From: SVEL01 sp017381055
Lineage (GTDB): Bacteria > Bacillota > Clostridia > Lachnospirales > Lachnospiraceae
Direction of reading: 5' to 3'
NCBI GenBank assembly: GCA_036307185.1
Contig: JAXJYC010000054.1
Coordinates: 1 to 45,830, forward strand
Length of the DNA: 45,830 bases
In this document: positions 16,327-25,665 of the stretch, piece after piece
Numbering within the stretch: position 1 is the stretch's first letter
How the letters are laid out: every line of letters begins with the position of its first letter
Position numbers and translations under genes: made by a program
Notes under the pieces: model-generated
Told to the model about the DNA's origin: nothing
What the model saw: only the letters and a program-made list of their open reading frames with translations
The model's database searches: none

Positions 16327-18387
16327 TTGATAAGTAAAGATAAAGACATCAAGAACATAGAAATTGAAACAGATAAAGATAATAAGAAAGGTGACAAGGC
16401 AGGTATGTCAAAGGAGGAAATTGCTTTAAAGAAGGCAAAGGAAAAAGAAGAGAAAGCCTTAAAGAAGGCAAAGGCTAAGGAAGAAAAAGCCGCAAAGAAA
16501 GCAAAAGCTAAGGAAGAAAAAGCTATAAAGGAAAAGGAGGCAAAGGAAAAAGCTCCAAAGCCACAAAAGGCAGATAATAAGAAAAAAGAAAAAGCAGAGG
16601 ATAAGAAAACTGCTAAAAAGGCTGATAAGAAATTAAGTAAAAAAGCTAAAGTTAAAGCAGAGAATGGTGAAACATCAGTTGCTAAGAAGGAATCAAAGTT
16701 TAATTTTAGACTTACTGGAAAGATACTTGGTATTGTTACAGGAATAATGGTAGTACTTGTTATGTCAGTACTTATAAATGTATTGTTAAATATGACAAAG
16801 CTATCAAATAATCTTGTAGAAAAGCAGCTTCAAGCATCAGCATTTGCAGTACAGAGTCATTATGATAGTATAAGTGAATTTGAATATAAGCTTGGAAGTG
16901 ATGGCTCTTTATATAAAGGAACTACTAATCTTATATATGAGAAGAAGTATATGGACGAATTTAGAGATAGTATGCGAGCATATACAGCATTATTCTTTAA
17001 TGATGAGTTGAAGCTTTCTTCATTTTTGGATACTAGTGTTGTAACTTTATCAGATGAGGCGAAGAAGCAGTGTGAAAAGAATGGATATTATTTCTCAGAT
17101 GATTTTGAGGTAGATGGATTTAGTTTTTATGCATATTATAAGGTTTATTCTAAGGATGCAACTGGTAATCCTAACGGAATTATGCTTATAGCTGTACAGA
17201 AGAGAGATGCAAGAGAAATTACTAAGTCAGCACTTGTTACAATAATTGCAACTGCTCTTGCGATTATGGCTATAGCAGTAGTATTAATTGTTCTTTTTGT
17301 AAGAGCTATTACAAAGAGCATTAAGAAATCAGTTAATGATATGGAAAGGGTATCTAAGGGTAATCTTAACTTTAGTGTTGATAACAGTTTAACTGGACGA
17401 ACAGATGAAATCGGAGATATGGCAAATGGAATCCAGTTAATTATTAATAACTTTAAAAATGTAGTTTCGAAGATTTTTGAAGCATCAGAGGAACTTTCAC
17501 AGTTTACAGAAAAGTATGGTGTTTCATTTGGTAGAATAACTGAGACTATGGATAGTGTTAATATAGCAGTTGAAGAGATTGCTAATGGTGCAACTTCACA
17601 GGCTAATGAAACTCAGACAGCTAATGACGAGATGAATAGTATGGGTAGTGCTATTGTAGACGCATCTGGTAATGTAGAACACCTTGGAGAGAGTTCAAGA
17701 AAGATGACTGGTTATAGTGGCCAGGCAAGAAATACATTGGAAGAACTTAGTTTAATTACTGAGAAGACAATGAAGTCTGTTGATGCAGTTCAGAATCAGA
17801 CAAATCTTACTAATAAGTCTGCTCTTGAAATTCAGGAAGCTACAGAGCTTATTGCCAATATTGCTAGTCAGACAAACCTTCTTTCTCTTAATGCTTCTAT
17901 TGAAGCAGCTAGAGCTGGAGAGAATGGTAGAGGATTCGCAGTAGTTGCTAATGAGATTAGAAATCTTGCTGATCAGTCAAGAAGTTCAGCTGAAAAGATT
18001 GCAGCTATTGTTAATACACTTATCTCTAATTCAAATGAAAGTGTTGAAACAATGAACGATGTTATGAATATTATGAGAGTTCAGAATAATAAGCTTGATG
18101 ATACAATGGATATGTTCGCCTCTCTTGATAATGAGATTGTATCAGTAAATGAAGCAATCGATGGAATTAAGGGAGAGATGGCTCATATTAATGATCTTAA
18201 AGCTGTTGTTATGGGTAGCGTTGAAAGTCTTGCAGCTATTGCAGAGGAGAATGCTGCTTCAACAGAAGAGACATCTGCAGCTATGGCTGAATTATCAAAT
18301 ATTATTGACGTATGTAATGGAGAAACAAGAAAACTTGCTGAATTAGCAGAGGGTCTTGATAATTCTATTAGAACATTTAAGTTATAA
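16327..18387 (+). CDS. Methyl-accepting chemotaxis protein
   Basis: 686 residues from a TTG start at 16327, placed by AAGGAGG at 16311-16317; upstream in-frame codons have no RBS. Residues 1-120 are a cytoplasmic Lys/Glu/Ala-rich low-complexity helix of KAKEEKA repeats, unusual for this family. Two membrane helices at about 131-155 and 300-323 bracket an extracellular sensor of about 145 residues. A HAMP region follows, then a signalling domain with the conserved hairpin EAARAGENGRGFAVVANEIR (about 528-547) that contacts CheA/CheW, and Glu/Gln-rich methylation helices. The ligand is unknown. No che or flagellar genes are nearby. The repetitive N-terminus may bind nucleic acid or a partner; that is speculation. 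Confidence 0.9.
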   Translation: MISKDKDIKNIEIETDKDNKKGDKAGMSKEEIALKKAKEKEEKALKKAKAKEEKAAKKAKAKEEKAIKEKEAKEKAPKPQKADNKKKEKAEDKKTAKKADKKLSKKAKVKAENGETSVAKKESKFNFRLTGKILGIVTGIMVVLVMSVLINVLLNMTKLSNNLVEKQLQASAFAVQSHYDSISEFEYKLGSDGSLYKGTTNLIYEKKYMDEFRDSMRAYTALFFNDELKLSSFLDTSVVTLSDEAKKQCEKNGYYFSDDFEVDGFSFYAYYKVYSKDATGNPNGIMLIAVQKRDAREITKSALVTIIATALAIMAIAVVLIVLFVRAITKSIKKSVNDMERVSKGNLNFSVDNSLTGRTDEIGDMANGIQLIINNFKNVVSKIFEASEELSQFTEKYGVSFGRITETMDSVNIAVEEIANGATSQANETQTANDEMNSMGSAIVDASGNVEHLGESSRKMTGYSGQARNTLEELSLITEKTMKSVDAVQNQTNLTNKSALEIQEATELIANIASQTNLLSLNASIEAARAGENGRGFAVVANEIRNLADQSRSSAEKIAAIVNTLISNSNESVETMNDVMNIMRVQNNKLDDTMDMFASLDNEIVSVNEAIDGIKGEMAHINDLKAVVMGSVESLAAIAEENAASTEETSAAMAELSNIIDVCNGETRKLAELAEGLDNSIRTFKL

Positions 18388-18420
18388 GTTAATAATATTT
18401 ATAATTAAGGAGATTTGTTT

Positions 18421-19359
18421 ATGAAGAAAAAATTACTATTTTTATTATTATGTTTTACGATGATATTTGTTGTGGCTTGTAGTGAAGAGGGAGACTATTA
18501 TGATGGTTTCAAGGTAGATAATAGCGTAAAAGAAGATGGTGATCCAATTCCATCAGGTGGAGAATACACTAAGAAAGCTACTAAAGCAGTTTATACTTCA
18601 GGACAGAATATGCCTGAAAAAGCAGCTATGGGTGATACTTATAAGTATGGTGATTATACATACACTATGAGAAAAGATGGTTGGAGTGTGGCTCTAAGCG
18701 AAGGTACTGATAAAGCAAAGGAAGCATACGGAGAAATTTTAGAGACAATCGCTAGTTTTCCGATTATTGATTTAAATGACTTGTTTAAAGAGTGTACTAA
18801 TATGAAAACAGCACCTAAGCTCCCAGATACAGTACAGACTATGAGTAATACTTTTTATGGGTGCGCAGCGTTGGAGGAAATTGAAGCATTTCCATCAAGT
18901 CTTGAAAAAATGCAATATGTTTGTTATGATTGTACAAGTTTGAAAGAATTACCAGATGTTCCAGCAAGTGTTAATAACATGCAGTATGCATTTAGCGGAT
19001 GCTCAAGTATTACTAAAGCGCCAAAGTTACCTGATGGTTTAACAATATTGTCATATGCCTTTGATAGGTGTTCTAGTTTATTAGAAACACCAGAAATACC
19101 AGCGACAGTTAAAGATATGGCTGGGGCATTTAAGAGTTGTACAAGTTTAGTAAAAGCTACAGAAATTCCAGTAAGTGTTGAATATTTAACAGATACATTT
19201 AATGGATGTACAAGCTTAACAGGTACAGTTGTTATTAATGCAAACCCGGGTAATAGAGCAGGATGCTTTGCTTCTGTTAATTTTGCAGCGCAGGGCTTAG
19301 AGGTTACTGGGGCATCAACAATGATTGATAAGTTGATGCAGACAGGTATTGTTAATTAA
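18421..19359 (+). CDS. BspA-like repeat lipoprotein
   Basis: 312 residues from the ATG at 18421 (AAGGAG upstream; a TTG six bases earlier is less likely). A lipoprotein signal ends at ACS with the lipid-anchored Cys near residue 20. Residues about 120-290 contain at least six repeats of about 23 residues with the pattern C-x-S-L-x-x-x-P-x-x-P-x-S-V-x-x-M-x-x-x-F, typical of BspA-type leucine-rich repeats (LRR_5-like) on the surface of gut Firmicutes, where relatives mediate adhesion. The region before the repeats (YTYTMRKDGWSV) has no assignment. It follows the chemoreceptor by 33 bases and shares the terminator at 19380. Confidence 0.8.
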   Translation: MKKKLLFLLLCFTMIFVVACSEEGDYYDGFKVDNSVKEDGDPIPSGGEYTKKATKAVYTSGQNMPEKAAMGDTYKYGDYTYTMRKDGWSVALSEGTDKAKEAYGEILETIASFPIIDLNDLFKECTNMKTAPKLPDTVQTMSNTFYGCAALEEIEAFPSSLEKMQYVCYDCTSLKELPDVPASVNNMQYAFSGCSSITKAPKLPDGLTILSYAFDRCSSLLETPEIPATVKDMAGAFKSCTSLVKATEIPVSVEYLTDTFNGCTSLTGTVVINANPGNRAGCFASVNFAAQGLEVTGASTMIDKLMQTGIVN

Positions 19360-19379
19360 TTTTATAAGAAAATAATTCA

Positions 19380-19422
19380 AAGCTTACAAGTTGAATTAAT
19401 AGACTTGTAAGCTTTTATTTTA
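19380..19422 (+). terminator. Rho-independent terminator
   Basis: AAGCTTACAAGT (19380-19391) and ACTTGTAAGCTT (19403-19414), followed by TTATTTTA. Confidence 0.85.
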
Positions 19423-19458
19423 TTCAGAACACTTTTGGACTTTAGAGTAATAAAATGT

Positions 19459-19487
19459 TTGACATTTAAGCGGTTTTTGTATAAAAT
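19459..19487 (+). promoter_or_regulatory. Promoter of the synthase gene at 19526
   Basis: TTGACA (19459-19464), 17-bp spacer, TAAAAT (19482-19487). Confidence 0.8.
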
Positions 19488-19525
19488 GATATGGATTATA
19501 TAGTTAAGAAGATGGAGGCAGAAAG

Positions 19526-20920
19526 ATGGATAACAGAAAAGTAAAATTAGATTCACATACTAACCTTTTACAGTTAGAAGAGCATATATATCATTTGGTG
19601 GATGTAGATACACCAAATACATTTAGAAACCTTTTCCCATACTCAGAGGTGCCAAAGATTGCGTTTAACGATAGAATTGTGCCTCATTGTATGCCAGATA
19701 ATATATGGATTACAGATACAACATTTAGAGATGGACAGCAGTCTAGAGCGCCATACTCAGCAGAGCAGATTGTAAAGATTTATGATTATTTAAATGAATT
19801 AGGTGGTCCTAATGGAATAATTAGAGCGTCAGAGTTCTTCCTTTATAGTAAGAAGGATAGAGATGCTGTATATAAGTGTTTAGAGAGAGGATATAAATTC
19901 CCAGAGGTTACTAGCTGGATTCGTGCTAGCAAAAAGGATTTTGAACTTGTAAAGGATATCGGAATTAAGGAAACAGGTATTTTAGTAAGCTGTTCTGATT
20001 ACCATATTTTCTATAAGATGAAGATGACTAGAAGAGAGTGTATGGAGCATTATTTAAGTGTTATCAGAGAGTGTCTTGAGACAGGTGTTGCTCCAAGATG
20101 TCACCTTGAGGATATTACACGTTCAGATATTCATGGATTTGTAATTCCGTTCTGTATTGAACTTATGAAACTTCAGGAAGAGTATGGTATTCCTGTAAAG
20201 ATTCGTGCTTGTGATACTATGGGTTACGGTGTTAACTTCTCAGGTGCAGTTATACCACGTTCAGTTCAGGGTATTATATATGGTTTAAAGACACATGCAG
20301 GTGTCCCAAGTGAGCAGATGGAATGGCACGGTCATAATGATTTTTATAAGGCAGTTACAAACTCAACAACAGCTTGGCTTTATGGTGCAAGCGGTGTAAA
20401 CTGTTCACTTTTTGGTATTGGTGAAAGAACAGGTAATACACCACTTGAGGCAATGGTATTTGAGTATGCACAGCTTCGTGGAACATTAGATGGTATGAAA
20501 CCAGAGGTTATCACAGAGTTGGCAGAGTACTATGAGAAGGAAATCGGATATAAGGTTCCTTCTAGAACACCATTTGTTGGTTCAGCATTTAATGTAACAA
20601 GAGCAGGCATTCATGCAGATGGCTTATTAAAGAATGAGGAAATCTATAATATTTTTGATACAGAGAAAATTCTTAATAGACCAGTATTAGTTGCAGTTTC
20701 GAATACATCAGGTCTTGCAGGTATTGCTCACTGGATTAATACATATTTTAAGCTTAAGGATGATAAGAAGGTAGATAAGCAGTCAGAACTTGTTAAGGAA
20801 GTTAAGGCATGGGTTGATGCTGAGTACGAGACAGGTAGAGTAACTGTTATAACTGATGATGAGTTACTTGAAGTGATAAATAATACATGTACTAAATTAG
20901 GCATAACATTAGGTAAATAA
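19526..20920 (+). CDS. DRE-TIM synthase: Re-citrate, homocitrate or isopropylmalate type
   Basis: 464 residues. The signature DTTFRDGQQSR near residue 73 and the HGHNDFYKAV metal-binding motif place it in the DRE-TIM metallolyases, which condense acetyl-CoA with a 2-oxoacid. It lacks the long LeuA regulatory domain; the C-terminal 80 residues are short and helical. The N-terminal 55-residue extension (LEEHIYHLVDVDTPNTFRN) and the overall layout are those of the clostridial group that includes Re-citrate synthase, usually misannotated as isopropylmalate or homocitrate synthase. If so, it makes citrate from oxaloacetate for glutamate synthesis, which would fit gdhA nearby. Substrate is inferred, not shown. 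Confidence 0.8.
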   Translation: MDNRKVKLDSHTNLLQLEEHIYHLVDVDTPNTFRNLFPYSEVPKIAFNDRIVPHCMPDNIWITDTTFRDGQQSRAPYSAEQIVKIYDYLNELGGPNGIIRASEFFLYSKKDRDAVYKCLERGYKFPEVTSWIRASKKDFELVKDIGIKETGILVSCSDYHIFYKMKMTRRECMEHYLSVIRECLETGVAPRCHLEDITRSDIHGFVIPFCIELMKLQEEYGIPVKIRACDTMGYGVNFSGAVIPRSVQGIIYGLKTHAGVPSEQMEWHGHNDFYKAVTNSTTAWLYGASGVNCSLFGIGERTGNTPLEAMVFEYAQLRGTLDGMKPEVITELAEYYEKEIGYKVPSRTPFVGSAFNVTRAGIHADGLLKNEEIYNIFDTEKILNRPVLVAVSNTSGLAGIAHWINTYFKLKDDKKVDKQSELVKEVKAWVDAEYETGRVTVITDDELLEVINNTCTKLGITLGK

Positions 20921-20925
20921 TAAGA

Positions 20926-20963
20926 AGAATCATATGTAGATAACTACATATGATTCTTTTGTT
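20926..20963 (+). terminator. Rho-independent terminator
   Basis: AGAATCATATGTAG (20926-20939) and CTACATATGATTCT (20944-20957), perfect 14-pair stem, then TTTGTTA. Confidence 0.9.
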
Positions 20964-21028
20964 ATATGGGTATGTTATATAAACTATTCTATACAACAAA
21001 AAGAGATGTTAAGTTCTTTGATAAATAT

Positions 21029-21057
21029 TTGACAAGCAACAGAATTCATTTTATAAT
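21029..21057 (+). promoter_or_regulatory. Promoter of the rex cluster
   Basis: TTGACA (21029-21034), 17-bp spacer, TATAAT (21052-21057). I see no clear Rex operator (TTGTTAA-N4-TTAACAA type) over it. Confidence 0.8.
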
Positions 21058-21097
21058 GAAAATAGTTATGTAGTTTCGTATAGATAGGGAGGCTGTT

Positions 21098-21736
21098 ATG
21101 GCAGAAAATAAGATTTCTAATGCGGTTATTAGGAGATTACCTAGATATTATAGACATCTTGGAGAACTTATTGAGATGGGTGTGGAACGTATTTCGTCCA
21201 ATGAGCTTAGTGTACGAATGAAGGTAACTGCGTCGCAGATAAGACAAGATTTGAATAATTTTGGTGGATTTGGACAGCAGGGATATGGCTATAATGTTAA
21301 GCATCTTTATGTAGAAATAGGAAAGATATTAGGTCTTGATAGAAAGCATTCATTAGTTATTATTGGAGCGGGAAATCTTGGAAGAGCCATAGCTAATTAT
21401 GGTAATTTTGAAAAAAGAGGATTTATTATAGAAGGAATATTTGATATTAATCCGAAGCTTACAGGCTCTACTATTAGGGGAATTGAAGTTAGAAATCTTG
21501 ATGAAATTGAGCAGTTTGCTAAGGAGCATGAGATAGATATTGTAGCGCTTACAATACCAAAGGCGCAGGCGATAAATGTGGCGGAGAGACTTGCTAGATT
21601 GGGAGTAAAGGCATTTTGGAATTTTGCACATACAGATTTAAATGTTCCAGACAATGTAATAGTTGAAAGTGTACACTTATCAGAGAGCCTTATGAGAATA
21701 TCATATATGCTAGAGAATGGCTCTTCTATAGATTAA
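21098..21736 (+). CDS. rex: Redox-sensing repressor Rex
   Basis: 212 residues, family length. Rex senses the NADH/NAD+ ratio and represses fermentation and respiration genes when NADH is low. N-terminal winged helix: residues 10-75, with RLPRYYRHL and the recognition segment SQIRQDLNNFGGFGQQGYGY. NAD-binding Rossmann domain: IIGAGNLGRAIANY (about residues 87-100). The C-terminal swap helix (SLMRISYMLENG) is present. RBS AGGGAGGC. It heads a cluster with acpS, nnr, alr and mazF; the following start codons lie 8-20 bases from the preceding stops, which suggests one transcript. Confidence 0.96.
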   Translation: MAENKISNAVIRRLPRYYRHLGELIEMGVERISSNELSVRMKVTASQIRQDLNNFGGFGQQGYGYNVKHLYVEIGKILGLDRKHSLVIIGAGNLGRAIANYGNFEKRGFIIEGIFDINPKLTGSTIRGIEVRNLDEIEQFAKEHEIDIVALTIPKAQAINVAERLARLGVKAFWNFAHTDLNVPDNVIVESVHLSESLMRISYMLENGSSID

Positions 21737-21747
21737 GGAGGTAGCTT

Positions 21748-22368
21748 ATGCATAAGAAAAAGGGATATGAGGAATATATTGATTTAGATGATATATTAGA
21801 AGAATTAAAAAGAAGTAAGATACCGGCATTGACTTTGGATATAAGATGGCAGGCTATTTTTAATACAGAGGATAAGTCTGCCAAGATTGCTAAGCTTGAA
21901 AAAAAGGTTAATGAAGCTTTAAAAAGCAGAGGTAGAATAACAACAGATAAAAAGGATCTTATCAAAGTAAAGAAAAGATTAATGAACGAAATTGTTCAAA
22001 ATATGAATTCACCAGAGAATACTAGAGCGGATAAGAAGATAAAGAAGAGTAAGGAGCTTATAGAAGAGATAAATGATAAGCTTATATTACTAGAAGATGA
22101 GGAGTTAGATTTGCCTAGCAAATTTGATGAGGCTAATGCGGAACTTGCTCTAGAGAGTATGAAGGAAATATTTGATAAATATGAAGAAAATGAAGAAGAT
22201 ATAGAGACTCTTGAGGAATGGATTGAGGAGACAAGAACTGAGCTTAAGCAAAGAGTAGCATTACTTCATCAGAAGAAAGAAGATAATGAAAAGATGGATA
22301 AGTATTTATCAGACCTTATAGATGGTGACATTATAAGACAGTATAAGAAGTATAGAGAACAAGAGTAG
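21748..22368 (+). CDS. Conserved coiled-coil protein between rex and acpS
   Basis: 206 residues, highly charged, no signal or membrane segment. Helical throughout, with heptad-like stretches at about 45-75, 85-120 and 145-190 (EEWIEETRTELKQRVALLHQ). RBS AAGGAGGTAG. It is 11 bases from rex and 11 bases from acpS, so it belongs to the operon. I know no function. Possible roles are structural or scaffolding. Confidence 0.65.
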   Translation: MHKKKGYEEYIDLDDILEELKRSKIPALTLDIRWQAIFNTEDKSAKIAKLEKKVNEALKSRGRITTDKKDLIKVKKRLMNEIVQNMNSPENTRADKKIKKSKELIEEINDKLILLEDEELDLPSKFDEANAELALESMKEIFDKYEENEEDIETLEEWIEETRTELKQRVALLHQKKEDNEKMDKYLSDLIDGDIIRQYKKYREQE

Positions 22369-22379
22369 AAGGTGGCAGA

Positions 22380-22748
22380 ATGATAATTGGAATAGGCAAT
22401 GATTTAGTTGCTGTCAATAGAGTTGCAAAGGCTTGTGAGAAGGAAGGCTTTTTGACTAGAACTTTTACATCCAAAGAGATTGAAGCATTTAGAAATAAAC
22501 CACAGTCATTAGCAGGGAATTTTGCAGTTAAAGAAGCTATCTCAAAGTGCTTTGGTACAGGTTTTAGAGGATTTGAACTTACTGATATTGAGGTGTTACG
22601 AGAAGATAATGGTAAGCCATACGTCAATCTTTATAATGGAGCAAAGCATATGTATGATACATTAAATGGAACAAATATATTTGTATCTATAACCAATACA
22701 GAAGAATATGCTATGGCTATGGCAGTTATTGAGAAAATAGAGGAGTAG
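22380..22748 (+). CDS. acpS: Holo-[acyl-carrier-protein] synthase
   Basis: 122 residues, standard size. It transfers 4'-phosphopantetheine from CoA to a serine of ACP, activating fatty-acid synthesis. Motifs: GIGNDLVAVNRV with the metal-binding Asp, FTSKEIEAF, and NFAVKEAISKCFGTGFRGFE with the catalytic Glu/Lys. RBS GAAGGTGGCAGA. In many Firmicutes acpS is followed by nnr and alr, as here, which supports the assignment and the operon. Confidence 0.95.
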   Translation: MIIGIGNDLVAVNRVAKACEKEGFLTRTFTSKEIEAFRNKPQSLAGNFAVKEAISKCFGTGFRGFELTDIEVLREDNGKPYVNLYNGAKHMYDTLNGTNIFVSITNTEEYAMAMAVIEKIEE

Positions 22749-22756
22749 GAGCTAGA

Positions 22757-24376
22757 ATGGATAGAATATTAACAGGTCAAGGTATGAAATCAGTAGATAA
22801 TTATACCATCCAGAAGGTTGGTATTCCGTCTATGGTGTTAATGGAGAGAGCGGCTCTTGGAGTAACTAATTTAATAAAAGAAGCGGCAGACAAAAATCAA
22901 AGAATATTGTGTATCTGTGGAACTGGTAATAACGGTGCGGATGCTGTAGCTGTTGCAAGACAACTAGTTTGTGAAGATTACAAGGCAGATGTAGTTATTT
23001 TAGGTGATGATAAGAAGTGTAGCGAAGAATTCATACTTCAAAAGAATATTGCTAAGTCTTGTAACGTAAATTTTCTAGATACAGTAACAACTTCAGAGGG
23101 GGATGCATATAATTATTTATGTAAAGCCCTAAGGGATGATTATGATATAGTAGTCGATGGTGTATTTGGCATAGGTTTATCACGTGATATCCAGGGTGTG
23201 ATAAAGGACTTTATATTAGAGATTAATGATATTAAAAAGTATAGAAATGAGAAAACTAGAGAATTTACTGTAATTGCTGTGGATATTCCTTCGGGACTAA
23301 ATAGTAGTACAGGAGAAGTAATGGGAACAGCTGTTGATGCAGATGTTACAGTTACTTTTGGATCAAAGAAGGCTGGTATGTACTTGTATAAAGGAAAAGA
23401 CGTATGTGGCCAGATTATAGCGTTAGATATAGGATTTCCAAAACATGCTTATGAAGAAGCATTAACAGAAATGCAAAGCTATAGTGTAATAGAAAAAGAA
23501 GATATAATTAAACAATTACCTAGAAGAGCACATTCTAATAAGGGAACTTATGGTAAGGTTCTTATTGTTGCAGGATCTAAGGGAATGTATGGAGCTGCTT
23601 GCTTAGCTGCTACAGCAGCATTTAGAGTAGGTACTGGTTTAGTTAAAATAATAACACATGAGAAAAATAGAGACTTAATATATACTATGTTGCCAGAGGC
23701 TATGATAGAGGCATACAAAGATGCGGATGATATAAGTGAGTCTGCAATGGAAAAGAACATTGAATGGGCAGATTCTGTACTTGTTGGACCAGGTATAGGA
23801 GATAGTAATATGGCAAAAAGTCTGGTGTCTATGGTAATGAAATTGGCTAATAAGCATGATAAATATTTAGTAATAGATGCAGATGGATTAAATATTATAG
23901 CTAAGGATACTTCTTTGAAGGAGTATTACTTTAAGAAGACTATATTAACTCCTCATATAGGAGAGGCAAGTCGACTTATGGGGCTAGATATAAGCTACAT
24001 TGCAAGAAACATCATAAAGGTAGCGGATGAATATGCGAGAGAAAATGTTGTAAATGTAGTGTTAAAGGATTCTACCAGTGTTATTTTAGGTATTGAATCT
24101 TTAGAAGATAAGTGTAATAATAGAGCGTATGTGAATATAACAGGTAATGCAGGAATGGCGACAGCAGGTTCTGGAGATATATTGGCTGGAATTATAGCTG
24201 GCATTGTAGCTGGGAGCCTAGACAGAAATCTTGTTGAAAGTGATTTGACAAAGGCTATAGCGATTGCGGTTTTTATTCATGGTATGGCAGGAGATATAGC
24301 GGCTGATGAAAAGGGTCAGATATGTATGGTCGCTACAGATATATTGGATATGATTGCGAAGGTGTTAAACATCTAG
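22757..24376 (+). CDS. nnr: Bifunctional NAD(P)H-hydrate epimerase/dehydratase
   Basis: 539 residues: two enzymes fused. The N-terminal domain (about 1-215, YjeF_N; GTGNNGADAVAVARQL and VDGVFGIGL) epimerises damaged NAD(P)HX. The C-terminal domain (about 225-535, ribokinase-like; GSKGMYGAACLAATAAFRVGTG, VIDADGLN, GNAGMATAGSGDILAGII) dehydrates the S form with ADP back to NAD(P)H. All usual motifs are there. It starts 8 bases after acpS. The gene fits a cluster headed by the NADH sensor Rex. Confidence 0.94.
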   Translation: MDRILTGQGMKSVDNYTIQKVGIPSMVLMERAALGVTNLIKEAADKNQRILCICGTGNNGADAVAVARQLVCEDYKADVVILGDDKKCSEEFILQKNIAKSCNVNFLDTVTTSEGDAYNYLCKALRDDYDIVVDGVFGIGLSRDIQGVIKDFILEINDIKKYRNEKTREFTVIAVDIPSGLNSSTGEVMGTAVDADVTVTFGSKKAGMYLYKGKDVCGQIIALDIGFPKHAYEEALTEMQSYSVIEKEDIIKQLPRRAHSNKGTYGKVLIVAGSKGMYGAACLAATAAFRVGTGLVKIITHEKNRDLIYTMLPEAMIEAYKDADDISESAMEKNIEWADSVLVGPGIGDSNMAKSLVSMVMKLANKHDKYLVIDADGLNIIAKDTSLKEYYFKKTILTPHIGEASRLMGLDISYIARNIIKVADEYARENVVNVVLKDSTSVILGIESLEDKCNNRAYVNITGNAGMATAGSGDILAGIIAGIVAGSLDRNLVESDLTKAIAIAVFIHGMAGDIAADEKGQICMVATDILDMIAKVLNI

Positions 24377-24395
24377 TAGATATAGGAGACAACAA

Positions 24396-25580
24396 ATGGA
24401 AAGCATAGATAAATATTATAGAGTATATGCAAGTGTAAATCTTGATAATATATATGCAAATATGAAGGAACTTAAGGATAATACTGTGCCTGGAACACAG
24501 ATGGTAGCTGTAGTAAAGACAGATGGCTATGGACATGGAGCAATACCAGTATCAGAGACAATAGATGAACTTGTGGCAGCATATGCTGTGGCAACTATTG
24601 ATGAGGCGCTTAACTTAAGAAGACATAATATAACAAAGCCTATATATATATTAGGTTTTGTATATGAGCATAGAATTAAGGATGCTATAATAAATGATAT
24701 TAGAATGACTGTATTTGATATAGAGATGGCAAAGGCTATTTCAAAGATGGCAGTGGAGCTTGATAAGAAGGCATATGTGCATGTTAAAGTAGATACAGGA
24801 ATGAGAAGAATTGGATTTGCTACTACTAAAGCTTCGGTAGAGGATATTAGTATCATTGATAAGTTGCCAAATTTAGAGATAGAAGGTATATTTACACATT
24901 TTGCATCATCTGATTCAAAGGATAAGGATAAGGCTCTTAAGCAGTTAGACGATTTTAATTCGTTCAATAACATGCTTGCAGAGAATGGTGTAAATATTAA
25001 GATAAAGCATTGCTCAAATAGTGCAGGAATTATTGATATGCCTATGGCTAATATGAATGAAGTGAGAGCAGGAATTGCATTATATGGTATGTATCCATCT
25101 GATGAGGTTAACAAAAAGGCAGTTATGCTTAGACCAGCATTAGAGTTAAAGAGTCATGTAGTATTCGTAAAAACAGTTCCCGTAGGAGTGGGCATTAGTT
25201 ATGGTTCCACTTATGTTACAGATAGAGAGACTAAGGTGGCAACTATTCCATTGGGATATGGTGATGGATATCCAAGAAATCTTTCAAATAAAGGTTATGT
25301 ACTCATTAAAGGACGAAAATGTCCTATTCTAGGTAGAGTATGTATGGATCAGTTTATGGTAGATGTAACTGGTATGGATGTGTGTAAGGGTGATGAAGTA
25401 ACACTTATCGGAAAAGATGGTGATGAAGCTATAACTGTTGAGGAGATGGCAGCTCTTGCGAGCACATTTAATTATGAGTTTGTATGTAACTTAGGTAAGA
25501 GAATTCCTAGAGTTTATTATAGGGACGGTAAGGTTGTGGCTACAAAGGATTATTTTATAGATGAATATGAGATGATTTAA
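24396..25580 (+). CDS. alr: Alanine racemase
   Basis: 394 residues. A PLP enzyme making D-alanine for peptidoglycan. The PLP lysine is K41 in VVKTDGYGHGA (most relatives read K-A-N/D-A-Y-G-H-G). Other landmarks: VKVDTGMRRIGF, the EGIFTHFASSD region, ELKSHVVFVKTV, the GISYGSTY segment with the catalytic Tyr, PLGYGDGYPR and RVCMDQFMVDVTG. Full length. RBS TATAGGAGACAAC, 19 bases after nnr. Confidence 0.95.
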   Translation: MESIDKYYRVYASVNLDNIYANMKELKDNTVPGTQMVAVVKTDGYGHGAIPVSETIDELVAAYAVATIDEALNLRRHNITKPIYILGFVYEHRIKDAIINDIRMTVFDIEMAKAISKMAVELDKKAYVHVKVDTGMRRIGFATTKASVEDISIIDKLPNLEIEGIFTHFASSDSKDKDKALKQLDDFNSFNNMLAENGVNIKIKHCSNSAGIIDMPMANMNEVRAGIALYGMYPSDEVNKKAVMLRPALELKSHVVFVKTVPVGVGISYGSTYVTDRETKVATIPLGYGDGYPRNLSNKGYVLIKGRKCPILGRVCMDQFMVDVTGMDVCKGDEVTLIGKDGDEAITVEEMAALASTFNYEFVCNLGKRIPRVYYRDGKVVATKDYFIDEYEMI

Positions 25581-25665
25581 GTTATTTTAAGGATTGCGTA
25601 TAAAATTAAAATACCCGGAGATAATGGTTAATAGTATTATTACATAATTATCAGGGGTGTTCAAA

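Noticed and set aside
19526..20920. Calling the synthase leuA
   Set aside because: It lacks the LeuA regulatory domain and has the N-terminal extension of the clostridial Re-citrate/homocitrate group; no leu genes are nearby.
21353..21654. Minus-strand frames inside rex
   Set aside because: Shadows of a strongly conserved gene, without RBS or recognisable sequence. The same holds for other opposite-strand frames inside efp, alr, nnr, the glucosidase and gdhA.
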